A DNA stretch of 64,000 nucleotides, taken from the NCBI GenBank assembly GCA_951217055.1, contig OX578276.1, positions 60,511,307 to 60,575,306 on the forward strand, written 5' to 3'. Made by a program: the position numbers and the translations under genes. The notes below the pieces were generated by a model. It searched no databases. It was given only the letters and a program-made list of their open reading frames with translations, and was not told the DNA's origin. The stretch is from Gerris lacustris. Taxonomy: Eukaryota; Arthropoda; Insecta; Hemiptera; Gerridae. Shown here piece by piece: positions 46,105 to 58,500 of this stretch (its first letter is position 1; every line of letters starts with the position of its first letter).

Positions 46105-48469
46105 TGTGTGTGTGTATTTATTTATTTACATATACATAACAAAAACATAGCATCCTATATTGGGAAAGGAAAAAAAGCATCATGCAGGTCTATAATAGAT
46201 ATAGAAGAAATCTTAAATGAGAGGGGGTCATTAGTTTGTTAGCCTTATTAGTTTAAAGCCTTGAACATTTTTAAGGGGAAAAATGAAAAGCAATCTAAAA
46301 GATAGTCAAACGTCAAAAACGAGGTCTACGGTAACACAATGCCCTTGCTACAAAACCAAAGGTGGTGAAATGTATTTGTTTGTACTTCCTACTATATAGT
46401 TGTATTGTAACATACTATTTTTAAAAAATATGTAGGGGAGGTTCCCTTATTTACCTTGGACATTTGCCTGCAGTAAAATTCCAGAGAGAGATGAAATTTT
46501 ATCTGTGATACTACTTGTCACACCGGAGTCGGCAACAATATTTTAGGAACCATTCAGCCTTTATCAGCTATCATAACAAAGTTATCGGGAGCTCACAGTT
46601 GTATAGTAGCTTTTACAGTAGCTGACAGATCGCTCCAGATTAATTTCAACCATTAAATTGATAGTTTCCCTCATGTAAAAAATCAAACTAATTTTGACAC
46701 ATTTAAAAACGGAGGGATAATTAAATAAATTTGACAATAAAGGTTGTAAAAGCATAAAATCATTAAAGTATACGATATAGGACGCGAGGGAGCTTCGTAC
46801 ATCAATTAAGCAATATTTTAAGAGCGCAGACGGTTGAAATTTATCTGTGTTTATCTGCAGGCAACTTTAAATACACTATTCAAATTTCATAAAAATCAGA
46901 TGAGTACTTTTGAAGATATAGGTGTAAATAAATGTATGTTTGTGTGCATGTGGAAAAGAAACAAATAGGTGCGGAAGATTGAAACTTATATGGGATCAGC
47001 AATCTTATGTTATGAAGTTATGACCTATACCATCAAAATTACATTAAAATCGGAGAATAGTTTTTAAGATATATTGGTTCGACAAAATTAAGTGATAGGC
47101 AGAGTGATCTAACATAGAATTTCTCACTATGAATTCTGTAAGAAAATTAAATACCTATTGCAAAACAAAAGAACCTTCGCTAGGTAATTAAATGGGACAT
47201 TTAATATAAAAATTTTTCTTAACGCTTTTTGATTTTTTGGATGGCCGAGCCTAACATTGAACGCATCCGAATTCATTTTAATGCATTTATTTTCATCGAC
47301 TAAATCCGGCCTCAGCAATCGGGCCGATTTATTTTACGTTTTTATTAGCTTGCTTTCTTGTTTGTTTGTTTGTCCAGTACAAATCTTGTAATCGATTTTT
47401 AACTAACTTCCCGAGTAGCTAGACATTTGAAACTTTTAGAATAGCTCAAAACACAATGACAATGCATTATTTTAATACTTTTAGCCATCTTTCAGCAAAA
47501 TTTAATTCGTTTTCAGCAAATTTTGCTGAATAAAAAGTTAGTAGTAGTTAGAATAAAAATCCGCGTTATTTTAATTTGTTTTGACATATCCCATATTTAC
47601 GATCTTCATTTAGACGGGCTTCAAATTTATGATTTATGACGGAAAATTTAAAAACGTAGTATATAAAAAGTTCATTTTATCTTGTAATTATTGTACTCAT
47701 CCTAATTTAATTCTACAGCCAAAAATCCAGGTCTTTCGTCAATCAAGTTAAAGTCTCTGTCAATCGGGCCATCCTAGTTCAATTCAAAGCATTGGGCCCC
47801 GTTATACATTCCGACAGGCAGACATTTCGTTGAAATTTCAATTTCGGATTTTTTGGGTTTAAACAATAGACTTTTCCTTTTTAAAGGTAAGGAAAAGTAA
47901 TAAAAACTAGACGCAAATTAAACGCGAATAAAAACAGGAAATTAAATGTGTAGGATATGAGTGTCCCAATTTTTTTTATGCAATGCAAAAAACACATTTA
48001 ATTACATTAAAATAAAAATAAAATATAACATAAATAGTGAGTAATTCAAAAACAACTTTAACTATCCCAATATTACAACAAAAAAATACGTTTATATTTT
48101 TCTTCGAGTGATACTAAATCAAATCAATCTAATATTGTTATTTAACCTTCAAAACATATGAATCACAAAAATAATTACTAATAACAATAAAACCTTGTAC
48201 GAGAATCTATGATACATTATTTTATTAAAACAAATCATATACTCAATGTTTATTTTATAAGTTTTAATCACGTAGTTTAGTTTTAGCTTCGATAACTACA
48301 CAATATCAATCATTAATTTCAATTTCTAGTAATTAAATGAAAAAAAGTAATAACACTAGCGTAAGTTTTTTTTTTTTTAATTTTATTATTAAATTTATTT
48401 TTAATTAAAATTAATTGATTGCTTTCTTGTTCACCGACGGTAAAAGAAGCATTGTGCTTATTATGAAGA

Positions 48470-48800
48470 AGGATTTTGCTTTCCAGCTTTCCGAAGGTAA
48501 TGGGAGCAATATCGGAAGCAAGTTCAGATATCCGTTTCAGACATCAGAAAACTTTTTTGGTCTCGTGTCTGTTTCTCGTTGTTTTTGTGAATCACATATC
48601 TTAAAAAGTATTCATCCAATTTTAATTATATTTGGATGCTAGGTCATAAAGCCCATTGTTGGTCCCAAATAAGTTACCTTCTGCGACCATTTGTTTCTTT
48701 TCCACATGCACACATACATTTATTAACAACTATATCTTTAAAAGTACTTACCTGATTTTGTCGACAGTAGTCTACAGATTAATTTCAACCATCTGCGCTC
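48470..48800 (-). repeat. Segment related to the 33.1-36.4 kb element
   Basis: Shares TTTGCTT.CGAGCTT.CCGAAGG-like ends, TTTTTGGTCTCGTGTCTG, ATCTTAAAAAGTATTCATCC and GTTGGTCCCA with the ends of the 33142-36358 element. It is also inverted relative to 46810-47000. Confidence 0.5.
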
Positions 48801-48833
48801 TTTAAATTTGGCTTTTTAGTTTTTAATAATTTA

Positions 48834-49195
48834 AAGATAAAAAGAACTTTTTATATACTACGTTTTTAAATATTCTGTTAAATCGTATGTTAATAAAATA
48901 ATTGTTATTGTTATATAATATATAATGTTAGTGAAAAAAATAGTTCCGAATTTATTTACTTCACATAAATGAAAACCATCTAGAGAGCTGATCTTAAACC
49001 TATATAATTTCAAGATAAAAAGAACTTCTTATATACTACGTTTTTAAATTTTCTGATGAATCGTATGTAATGTTGATAATATAATTGTTATTGTTTATAT
49101 AATATATAATGTTAGTGAAAAAAAAAATGATTTCCAAATTTATTTACTTCACATAAATGACAACCATCCAGAGACCTGATCTTAAACCTATAAAA
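48834..49195. repeat. Tandem duplication, unit about 178 bp
   Basis: AAGATAAAAAGAACTT.TTATA starts units at 48834 and 49012. Both run through ATAATATATAATGTTAGTGA and TTTATTTACTTCACATAAATG to CTGATCTTAAACCTAT. Confidence 0.9.
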
Positions 49196-49639
49196 GGATA
49201 AATCTTTGTACAACGGATCTCCCCAACACCAAATCTAAAGCATGCCATCGATATATTTGAAATAATATAATCGATAAATAATATAATCGATATTTCCTGT
49301 TTAGCTGTCATTCAATGTTTACCTATCACAAATTTGAGACCCGTCAAAATGAAGATAGCGTAAATATTGGATATGGCAAAACAAATAAAATAACTTGCGG
49401 ATTTTTTCCGAACTAACTTTCCGCACAGCAAAATTTGCTGAAAACCAATTAAATTCTGCTGAAAGATTGTTAAAAGTATTAAAATAATGCATTATCACCG
49501 TGTTCTGAGCTATGCTAAAAGTTTCAAATGTCTAGCTATTTGGGAAGTTAGTTAGAAATCGATTGCCAGATTTGTACCGGAGAAACAAACAAACAAACAA
49601 GAAAGCAAGCTAATAAAAACGTAGTAAAAATCAAATCAA

Positions 49640-51416
49640 TTTTGACGGTTTAAAAAAAACAGGGGGGGGGGGGATTAAATCAATTTGGCAATAATATAGG
49701 TTGTAAAAGCGCATAATATCATTAAAGTATACGAAATAGGATAGGAGGAAGCTATGTGCCACACTGATTGGCAGACTATTTATTAATAAAATATCTGTAA
49801 ATGTCAATACAATAAATAAAACTGACGAGTTATAATGCAAAACATAGTTTAATCAATTTCTAAAGCTGTATACTGGACACGGAACCTAAAGATTATTGAT
49901 GATTAATTATTTTGATTAACTATTTATTAATATTATGTACATAAACCCGGTTATTAATAATATCAAATAGTAAGGAAACATATCAGTGTTCACATCAATA
50001 AGTTTGATTTTGATGTGGGGATTTTTTTTTTTTTTTTTAAATTAAAACAAATTTTGAGAAGGGTAAGCTTTAGCTCAAGTAAGACATAGCCCTATACTTT
50101 GTTTTAAACTCAAATTAGGCCAGCGATATTACTAGTAACTGCTGGGTAACATAATAATAAGTACAGATAAAACATCTTCTTCCAGGTACAACTGGTTTTT
50201 TCCCCCGTGTTATTGTTATTATTTAAAAAAAAAAAAAAAAATCCTTATTTATTGTACACATATTAGATTTGTCTGTTATCTATATTCTAAAAATGTTTTT
50301 TACTTTTGAATAAATATCCATGGTCTCGATGATTATAACCATAATTTATTAAGTTTATATTTTGTTTTAAAGATAAATAATAATATTTGCAATATAACAA
50401 AATAAAAATATGAAAGGCATTATAAAAAACATATAATTTTTATATTATTAGTAATTATTTAGCATAAATCCTTATATGATTTACTGGATGGCGCCACGTA
50501 TAAACAACAAACATTGAACGCTTCCTTGTTACACAGTGAGAAACATGTAAATGAAGTTAACAATCACAATAAAATAAAAAAGTAATGAGGTAGGGAGGAT
50601 GGCTGGGAGAGCCGAGATCAGTGACTAGGTCGGCTGATACTCGACCAAGGACAGCTGGCCGCACCTCTTATACACTGCTCTAACAAACACACTTGTTACC
50701 AAGTCATATTGAATTCCCATAAATTTAAATAACACTTCAATCTAATCTTCCAATCGCAGCTTTAAACAAAAAGTCAATAACTCATCTTCAAAACATAGCC
50801 CACTGGACAACAACAAATAATAACTGAAAAACAACGAACAACTTACGAATTTTACGTTATTTACGAGTATTTATAATAAAAGTAATTTTTTTGTATCATT
50901 CTTTTCCATACACGTTACTTTATTTTGGTGAACTCTAATATTATTCTAAATCATAAATAATAATTTAATTGCAAAACATCATCTGTGTGAATATTTGAAC
51001 ATGAAAAATTATAAGCTTAGAAAAAATGTTGCACGAAAGTAACCTTAGAAATTACTTATTTTAAACCTATAGACAACTTAAGAAAACAAAAGAATCTAGT
51101 TCCGGTCGACCCTGAGGAATCGGGCGACGTAAATTTATTTGAACTTACATACATGATCTGATAGAACATATTCTCAGCTTTAATTTATGTATTTAATATT
51201 TTCCAAAGTACCTCGAGTTATCAAGGACATACTAAAATCCTATGTTGCAGGCAATTTTATGTTATTTGACTATACTTTTTCTAGATATTTGCACAAAATA
51301 TGATAAAATAGGATATATTTTACATGATTCCCCAATAATTTTAACTTTTGATATTAGTTAATATTCAAATTCAATTTATAAGTTTTTGGTGGTATTCATA
51401 CTACGGAACGTTTAAA
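49640..51416. other. AT-rich non-coding stretch
   Basis: A G tract at about 49663-49675 and a segment repeated from 46.7 kb (GGTTGTAAAAGC, CATTAAAGTATACGA) and 34.4 kb (AGCTATGTGCCACAC). A small GC-richer patch at 50585-50690 has no ORF or splice evidence I can support. Otherwise nothing recognised. Confidence 0.4.
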
Positions 51417-51770
51417 TTTTAATTTAAATCAAATTGTAATTACTATTTACAAGGGGAGACAGACAGAGAAAAATAGACTTCAGCGCCGGGATTCGAACCA
51501 CGGGCCTCTCTATATTTCCAGTACAGATGCTCTAGCCATTAATTCTTAATTAATTAATAATTAATTAGCCCGAATTAATTAGCTTAATTCGGGACTAGGT
51601 ATCGTTATCGACAGAGGAAATTATTCTTCAGTGTAGTTTAATTGGCTTGAACAATTACATCTGTACTGGAAATATAGAGAGGTCCGTGGTTCGAATCCCG
51701 GCGCTGAAGTCTATTTTTCTCTGTCTGTCTCCCCTTGTAAATAGTAATTATAATTTGATTTAAATTAAAA
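51417..51770. repeat. Inverted pair of tRNA-derived SINE segments (113-bp arms)
   Basis: Arms 51417-51529 and 51658-51770 are near-perfect reverse complements. Each contains GGTTCGAATCCCGGCGC, a tRNA T-arm/box B sequence, with GCATCTGTACTGGAAATATA upstream and a CTGTCTGTCTCCCC body. The left arm reads as the SINE on the minus strand, preceded by GGCTAGAGC. The 128-bp spacer is unrelated except for a small AATTAATTAGC palindrome. Confidence 0.8.
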
Positions 51771-52014
51771 GTTAATATTATAGCACTAGAGTGAAAAAGT
51801 ACGCAAATATCAAAACTTGCCTCCGTTGACTATAAATACTAGTATTGAGTGCAGTCATAAAATATATATAAAAAGAACTATCTCTTTCTCATATACCAAA
51901 TTTCTTCGTCCAGTGTTTTCCATTTGTTAGTTGCTTAGGGTTTTCACGTTTTGTTAATAATTCAATACTTTCTCAAAATTCTCAATAAAAATAATACCTT
52001 CTTGGAGGGAAATC

Positions 52015-52420
52015 GACCTCTCGTCCTTTGCAATTAAATTTATTTTTATTATTACCTCGAAAATTAGATTTTTCCCGGGAAAACGACTTGTATGGTTGGC
52101 TACGAATTTAAATTGACTACTTTTAGAATCTTTTACTCAAAATCGGAACCATTTTCGAGAAATAATCTTTGTCACGTTTATTCTGGGTTTTAGGGTAGCG
52201 TCCCGAAATTTAGAGCTAAAATTTATTCCTCGATTAAGCACAGACAACCGACATCTTTTAAAAAAAAACTTTTTTGGACTAAAGCCCTGTAGTTTAGGCT
52301 TCACAGACGACAGGACAGACTACAGACAAAAATTTCTTAAAACTCACTTTTTTGGACCTCATAAACGTGTAAATCCATCAAAATCTCAAAATCGAATTTT
52401 CACTCCATCAAAATATGTTC
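52015..52420 (-). repeat. Interspersed repeat family R1, reversed copy
   Basis: In reverse complement it reads through AAAATTCGATTTTGA, GATGGATTTACACG, GTCCAAAAAAGT, GTCTGT and AGGCTTC-like blocks in the same order as copy 1. Confidence 0.65.
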
Positions 52421-52589
52421 TCTGTATACTACATATATACAGAGAAAGTTAAATCTTATCCTGAATTGTATTGTCAATAGTTGAAAAACACAAAGATAAT
52501 TTATTTTAATAACACCCTCTGCTTCTAAAGTAGTAATCTTTATCAACTTCCAGTCTTGATTAACAAAACGTCGTTGTAAATCAAAAATT

Positions 52590-52650
52590 GTCTTTCATTT
52601 TCTGAGATGATTATTAAATTATTTTAATAATCATCTCAGAAAATGAAAGA
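52590..52650. repeat. Perfect palindrome, 27-bp arms
   Basis: TCTTTCATTTTCTGAGATGA and the following ATTATTA are repeated in reverse after a 7-base loop. Confidence 0.9.
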
Positions 52651-52653
52651 CTT

Positions 52654-52797
52654 CTTTCCCTCTCGTAAAACTAAAAGTCTACGAACTTCTATAACATATA
52701 AGTTTATAAATGCGCTATTCTGATTTACATAAGAATAGCATTTATAAATTTATATGTTATAGAAGTTCGTAGACTTTTAGTTTTACGGGAGGGAAAG
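52654..52797. repeat. Palindrome with about 60-bp arms
   Basis: CTTTCCCTCTCGTAAAACTA... runs to TTTATAAATGC and returns from GCATTTATAAATT to GGGAGGGAAAG with only a few mismatches. The 26-base loop itself contains CTATTCT/AGAATAG. It begins three bases after the previous palindrome ends. Confidence 0.9.
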
Positions 52798-54992
52798 AAT
52801 GAGGAATAGTTACTGACGTTTCCCTTTTAATACTAAAAGCATCTCAAGGGTGATATCGATAGTCGGTTTAAGATGAATCCTTAGTCTCTAGGTCATCCCG
52901 CTATCTTACGCTGTCACGAATACAACTGATAATAATTCTAGAAGTTACAGGATCAATATATATTATGTATTAAGACACTTTCACTACCTTAAGTCCTAGA
53001 GTACACAACACCATAATAATATAATTTTAATTTTACAATATGGGCTATAATAAAAAAATAAAAAAAAAACTACAGAAAACCACCATGGACAATTAACAAA
53101 AATTAACTAATCGCTGATAACACTGATAAGAAAGGTAGCTAAAACAGTGTTGCCGAGCTCTGACAAGTAATATCACAGAAAAAATATCCTCTCTCCCTGG
53201 AATTGTGCAGAGGGCAAGTATCCAATGTAAGGAAACCTCCCTTACATATACATAATAACAAATATGACCTTAAAAATTTCAACATATAATAGGTACGTAG
53301 TTTCAAGATTCCCAAGCGTTACAAATAATAAATCAGTGATAGAAATTTCTTTTTTATAAAATCTAAAAAAAATGTTAATATTACCTAGAATATTTCTACT
53401 CGGAAACGGGATATCTTACCCTAGTAAGAAACATTTTTCTTTCCTGAACCTGTCGAACTAAGGGAAACGGAATGGTAAGTAAAAAAAAAAAATTCATATT
53501 ATAAATTTCTCAACGATTTTCATATTACATAACAATGAGATTGCGATTGCAAATAAAAACGTCTACTTCACAGGACCCAGATTGATTTGAGATATCGATT
53601 CGAGACGAGATAGAAGAAAAGAGAGACAGAGTAAAGAGTGAGTGAGATATTTATAATGGTGAATTGATAAGAAATGCCAGAGGAGTAGAGTGAGTAAGAG
53701 AAGGCCCGGGAGTGAAGTGTCCTCCACACAACCTTCACGCTTCCATAACCACCCCACCTAGTTCACTTAGCTAACATCCTACACACCTACACCACCAACG
53801 TACATTCACTTACCCATAGCACATACACCGTTCCTACACTATCAATCCCACATTCACCAGCCATCCCAGCACACCTTCAATCTTCCACTTACAAATTCTT
53901 CACCAGTTTCTATAATCTATAAACTTCAAGGTTATTTTTTCGTTTTATTCGACCACTTGTAGTTTTTTTTTAAATAATGTGATAATAATTATAAATTTAC
54001 TTACTTCCGGGGTCAAAATAAATATATTATAGAAACGTGTGTTTTAAATTATAGTAGAATAAACGGTTGAATTCTCCTTTCAATTAAGACTGAAGGTTTT
54101 CAAATAGGCAAATTCATATTAGTTTATTTATTGATTTGTGAAGTTTATTGTGTGAAAGGGAGTACTTAAACAGATAATCCATAGAAAGGGAAAATTATTC
54201 TTATACATTTGTTACTTAAATAAAAAATATACAAGTATATTTATTTAATTTAAATATAGAAGAGTACATAAATAAAAAATTAGTCTGAATAGGTCATGAT
54301 AAAAAAATCACCTGAAAGGATCTTGATTTTAGAATGATCAAGGCTAAGACGATAAATTCATTTATGTATAATACGTATGTATGTGTCATTTCTTCTCAAA
54401 AGCCAAAATATTATAACTTGAAAAAAAAATGAATTACGGCAAAAAAAAGAAAAGTACAACATTCCAATGGTAAAACAAGGTGACTTATAACTTCCAAGGT
54501 CTTTCAAAGAAACGATAACAAAAAGAAGGATTTTTATCTGGGGCTAAAAAAAAAAGTTTGGCCAATAAGGAGGTAATAAAGGATAATGTCGCAATGAGAC
54601 ATTATACAGACTCCTTTGTAGTGATAGGAGTGAGCCAAGGTTGGCTCAATGTGATATGATTCCAAGGACTCTATCCCTTTCTACTTGTCTCCTCTCTCCA
54701 GTCTTATTATTATTTCTTTTCAAATGTCCTTCTTTAGCAAATATCTAATGAAAAAGTCTAAATTGCACATTCAAATTAACCAAGTTATGATGTTACCAAA
54801 CGAAATAAAGCATGAGAAAATAAGTTGCAAGAGAAAAGATATACAACTTTCACTTTAGATTCCTTGTTCATAAAATAAATTTATATAATTACATCATCAG
54901 ATAAGGTAGAAATAATTTCTGAGTGTAGAAATTAAATCATACAATTCACCTAAACAGTAGATTTTTGAGAGGCTTTCATGAGTAAGTATATG
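52798..54992. other. AT-rich non-coding stretch
   Basis: Nothing recognised. A pyrimidine/A-rich, G-poor segment at about 53700-53900 has biased strand composition. The ORF at 53563-53757 is within it and matches no family. Confidence 0.4.
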
Positions 54993-55391
54993 CAGTAAGA
55001 CCACGTTAATCCAGACACCCGGTAATCCGGAAGCCTCGGTAATCCGGACGATCCTACACGGCGAAAGCAAGCCCACAACAATAAAAATTATATCGCAAAT
55101 CACTTCTTACGATCATTTTTGCTGACCCTGTAGACAATGAATGCACTGAAAAATGTGTTCAGTATAGCTAAACTGATAGAAATGTATACATACGAATGTG
55201 AATGAATATACATACGTCCTTAGTTTTAATTACATATTACATTCATGCGGTACGTTTAACTTAAATTACTCATGTTAATACAAATACAGTACCGTAAAAT
55301 ACAATTTTTTATTAAATGTTTAACGTCATTTCTTTAAAAACCTTGCTAAAACCATGTGCCTGAATTCGTTCGAAATAACAGGGTCCTACTG
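54993..55391. mobile_element. pogo/Tigger-like MITE, about 400 bp
   Basis: The left end CAGTAAGACCACGTTAATCC and the right end ATAACAGGGTCCTACTG are inverted (CAGTARGACCNNGTTA), and a TA follows the right end. GGTAATCCGG repeats lie just inside the left end, as in Tigger subtermini. The TA on the left is displaced by two bases. It has no coding content and differs in sequence from the 20855 MITE. Confidence 0.65.
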
Positions 55392-55698
55392 TATATACAT
55401 GAATATGTAAGTAAAAAACGATCGAATCCTTCACTTCACTTGGGTAGTTCATTTATTACTTAAAATCATACCACCCTATTAAAGGAACATAATTTATTGT
55501 TTTGATTTTGGTTCCAATATTTTAATATAAATAGATTTTTTCAATAATGCTATTTTTCGCATAATTAAATAGCATTTATTATGAGAACAGCTTTTTCACT
55601 TAAAGTTCAAGAAAAATGGATCAATATGATTTATTTAAAACTAATTAAGACGTTCTCAAGTAGTATCAACTTTCTGATAAGGGGATGATTTTGATATA

Positions 55699-56189
55699 CA
55701 GGGTGTTCCAGTATAGTACCTACACAGAAAAACCTATGAATCCACCAAAGGAAGTTGATTTCCTTATAGTTTTTTTTACTATTTCTCTATGAACACTTAC
55801 GTAAACTATAGACAATACCATATCGAATTAAAGATTATAAAATTGCGCAGTTTTTTAAGCATTTAAAAAATTACGTTAGCTATAAAATTATAGAAGTTAT
55901 GGAATCTCAAAGTTGTATAAACACTTGATATAATTTCCAATTTTAATGTTCGTCTTGCATTATCAATAAGCTAATAAACGTATTAAGTACTAAAATTAGC
56001 GATTGTTTAAAGAAAATTCAATGCTCTTTACAATGCTGCAAACCGCATCTTTCTATCTTAGGTAGTTTATAGCTAAAAACAAGACCTAAATTAAAAATCG
56101 ATATATCTCGAAAATGAAGGTCCATAGGACCTATGTTTATTTGACATTTTTGGTCGGAAATTTTATGTAGGTTTTTCTGTGCACGTACT
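55699..56189. mobile_element. CAGGGTGTTCC-type MITE
   Basis: Starts TACAGGGTGTTCCAGTATAG. An inner 25-bp repeat (AGTACCTACACAGAAAAACC at 55715) is inverted near 56165-56189 (GGTTTTTCTGTGCACGTACT). The outer right end is not clear. Confidence 0.5.
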
Positions 56190-56582
56190 TATTATAATTG
56201 AAGTGTATTTTGTAAGTATAATTGGTAGTGTATAATTTTAAAGTGTATTTTGGGTGGACAACAGTAAGTAAAGCAAGTTGGAACGCCATTCAAAATTAAA
56301 CAAGTAAGGCGCGCTTCACGTAAGTACGTGGGGCGATAATTGCCGGTTTCTGTACATTAAAGTTAAAATTATTAAGTGTAATATAATTACACTAATTTTA
56401 ATATGTAGTAATATTCTTTTTCTACTCTTCAAGACCTTTAAATTGATGTATGTATACCATGTTATGGTAACTAAAACAATCATCAACTGTTTGTTTCTCC
56501 AATGTGTGATATTTACTCATCATCATTTTGAAAGGAAAATAAAATAAAACCTTTAGTCTTCACACAAAGTATTTGTATTGAC

Positions 56583-56623
56583 AAATAACCGGTTTCGGCT
56601 AATTATTAGCCATCATCAGATTC
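56583..56623 (-). ncRNA. Hammerhead ribozyme-like motif, left arm
   Basis: Mirror copy of the right-arm motif on the minus strand (core TCATCAG on the plus strand at 56613-56619). Confidence 0.45.
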
Positions 56624-56777
56624 TAAATTAGATGTTCACAGTAACATAGTATTGAAGTCTTCATAGTAACATAGTATCAGTAACACTTCATCAGTAACAT
56701 AGTACATCAGTAACAGACTTCATCAGTAACATAGTATTGAAGACTTCAATACTATGTTACTGTGAACATCTAATTTA

Positions 56778-56818
56778 GAATCTGATGATGGCTAATAATT
56801 AGCCGAAACCGGTTATTT
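56778..56818 (+). ncRNA. Hammerhead ribozyme-like motif, right arm
   Basis: Order: GAAT, CTGATGA core, one extra T, stem II GGCTAATAATTAGCC, GAAA, self-complementary ACCGGT, U, then ATTT. GAAT/ATTT can form a 3-4 bp helix I, and GTT is an allowed cleavage triplet. The extra base before stem II departs from the consensus, exactly as in the 39881 motif. Confidence 0.45.
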
Positions 56819-57435
56819 GTCAATACAAATACTTTGTGTGAAGACTAAAAGTTTTATTTTATTTTCCTTTCAAAATGATGATAACTAAAACAATGTTTTG
56901 TCACCAGCCATATTGGCCACCATCTTGAAAATTTTAATACTTGCATATTCTTTTTCTACACTTCAAGACCTTTAAATTGACGTATAACATGTCATAGTTA
57001 ATAAGAACTTTTTTTAGTCGCCCGCCATATTGGCCGCCATCTTGAAAATATTACATGAGAAAATTTTAATAGTTGCATATTCTTTTTCTTCATTTCAAGC
57101 CCTTTAAATTGATAACGAATAAAGCATACATGGTGCATATATATAACATGTCATGGTGACTAAAAACTTTCTTTTTAGTTGCCCGCCATATTGGCCGCCA
57201 TCTTGAAAATATAAAGTGTGAAAAATCCAAAATGTGTCCAGCTGTCTAAAATGCCGAGATGCACATGTATGCCGAATTTCATGTTCCTAGCTATAGTAGT
57301 TTATGAATTGAAACAAGCAACGGACAGACACCAACGGACAGACAGACAGACAGAGCCGTTATATAAGGTTTCTTTTTTTACTTTGAAAGAAACCTAAAAC
57401 CCTACAACTTAGAAGTACTTACAAAATTCATCGTG

Positions 57436-57670
57436 TCATAATTTTATTTTTATTTCTTTTTGTTCTTTCCTTCTTTTATGTTCAGATCAACTCTACATTG
57501 CGTTATTAAAGGAGGGGTGTCCAGCCACTTAACTCATCTCTCGATGAGGTTATCAGTATGAAACATGTCTCACCTCTCTGGGATTTGAACTCACCTGATA
57601 TATCGGAGTTAAGACATAAGTTTCAGGCGAGTTGCGAGTACGATAACTAATCAACTACTCCCAGTCGCCA
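57436..57670 (-). mobile_element. tRNA-derived SINE, copy 2
   Basis: On the minus strand it begins GGCGACTGGGAGTAGTTGAT, carries box B-like GAGTTCAAATCCC, and shares the body with the 18216 copy (CCCAGAGA, CATGTTTCA, ACTGAT, ACATAAAAGAA). Its tail ends in AAATAAAAATAAAA. Confidence 0.75.
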
Positions 57671-58500
57671 TACAATTTGTATTAATGCCATAAAAAGCAA
57701 CAGTAGCAAACATACTACCGTAGGCTTGCAGTAGTAACATTTTACACACGGTAGTATTTTACACATTTTTTAGAAGCAGTATAAAATATATTTTAAAATA
57801 CATTTAAAACAATTGGACCTCATTAATATTCATTACCAGACAACCACACTCACGTTTTTTACCACGATTAACAGATTAATCTATATTTTAAGTGTTGTCT
57901 TAAAATAGTTATTATTTTCAAAATAAGGAAGAAATAAACTGGAAACATTATTGCTCTAAGAGTAAACGCCTGCCCTTCTGACAGCAAAAAACCTCGAACT
58001 TAGATGGATTATTTTAGAAGTAAAAACAAGGTTAGTTAAATTTATTTAAAGTTTTTATCTTTATCTGGAAATCAGTGTTCACAGGACAAGGTCCCGAGAT
58101 TATAAGAATGTTCTCCAGTCGAAAAAACCTTTCAAAAAATAAAAATAGTCAGCGATCAGAGGCTTTCCGTCGGTATCTTAATGACACACCCACAACAAAA
58201 ACCACTTAAATCTCCTTGTTTATTTGTTGTTATATATCTTCTTGAAATAATATGAAACACCTACACAGTCAACACATTATACTACCGAACATAAAAGCTG
58301 AAACAGTAGTTTAGTAATTTTTTTAAACAGCTGAATTATATATTATACCTATCCAAATATAAATCTAACCTTGGGAGGGTAAAACAAATAGATGGATTCA
58401 TGCCCACGATATAAATCGTACGTTAGTAAACCGAATTAGATTTCAAAACCACTTATCGCATATTGGACATTGAAAATAAATTATGAGAGGCTCCTATAAA

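Larger units (their letters stand above)
47336..49622. mobile_element. Foldback-type element with long inverted arms, about 2.3 kb
   Basis: The left end ACGTTTTTATTAGCTTGC at 47336 is inverted at the right end (GCAAGCTAATAAAAACGT ending 49622). The arms share, in reverse, TAACTAACTTCCC, GACATTTGAAACTTTTA, TGCATTATTTTAATACTTTTA and AAAACGTAGTATATAA. The right arm carries an internal duplication (48834-49195). Both sides are flanked by related sequence (46706-46800 and 49662-49770). No transposase is recognised. Confidence 0.6.
56519..56882. mobile_element. Snapback element with hammerhead-like arms
   Basis: The arms (about 145 bp) run from ATCATCATTTTGAAAGGAAA at 56519 and return to CAAAATGATGAT at 56882, almost perfectly matched. 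Each arm carries a CTGATGA...GAAAC motif. The centre holds CAGTAACATAGTA repeats and ends in a second perfect palindrome (GTAACATAGTATTGAAG around 56748). It interrupts the GCCATATTGG array. Confidence 0.85.
56401..57235 (+). repeat. Tandem array with GCCATATTGGCCGCCATCTTG units
   Basis: Units start GCATATTCTTTTTCTACACT and contain CTTTAAATTGA, ACATGTCATGGT and CCCGCCATATTGGCCGCCAT. Spacing is roughly 120-160 bp. A palindromic insertion at 56519-56882 splits the array. Confidence 0.75.

Noticed and set aside
51470..51725. Possible tRNA genes in the 51.4 kb palindrome
   Set aside because: The T-arm is good but the D-arm and acceptor stem are incomplete, and the two copies form an inverted SINE pair.
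53700..53900. CpG-like promoter region
   Set aside because: The bias is pyrimidine/A-rich strand asymmetry, not CpG enrichment, and no transcript evidence is visible.
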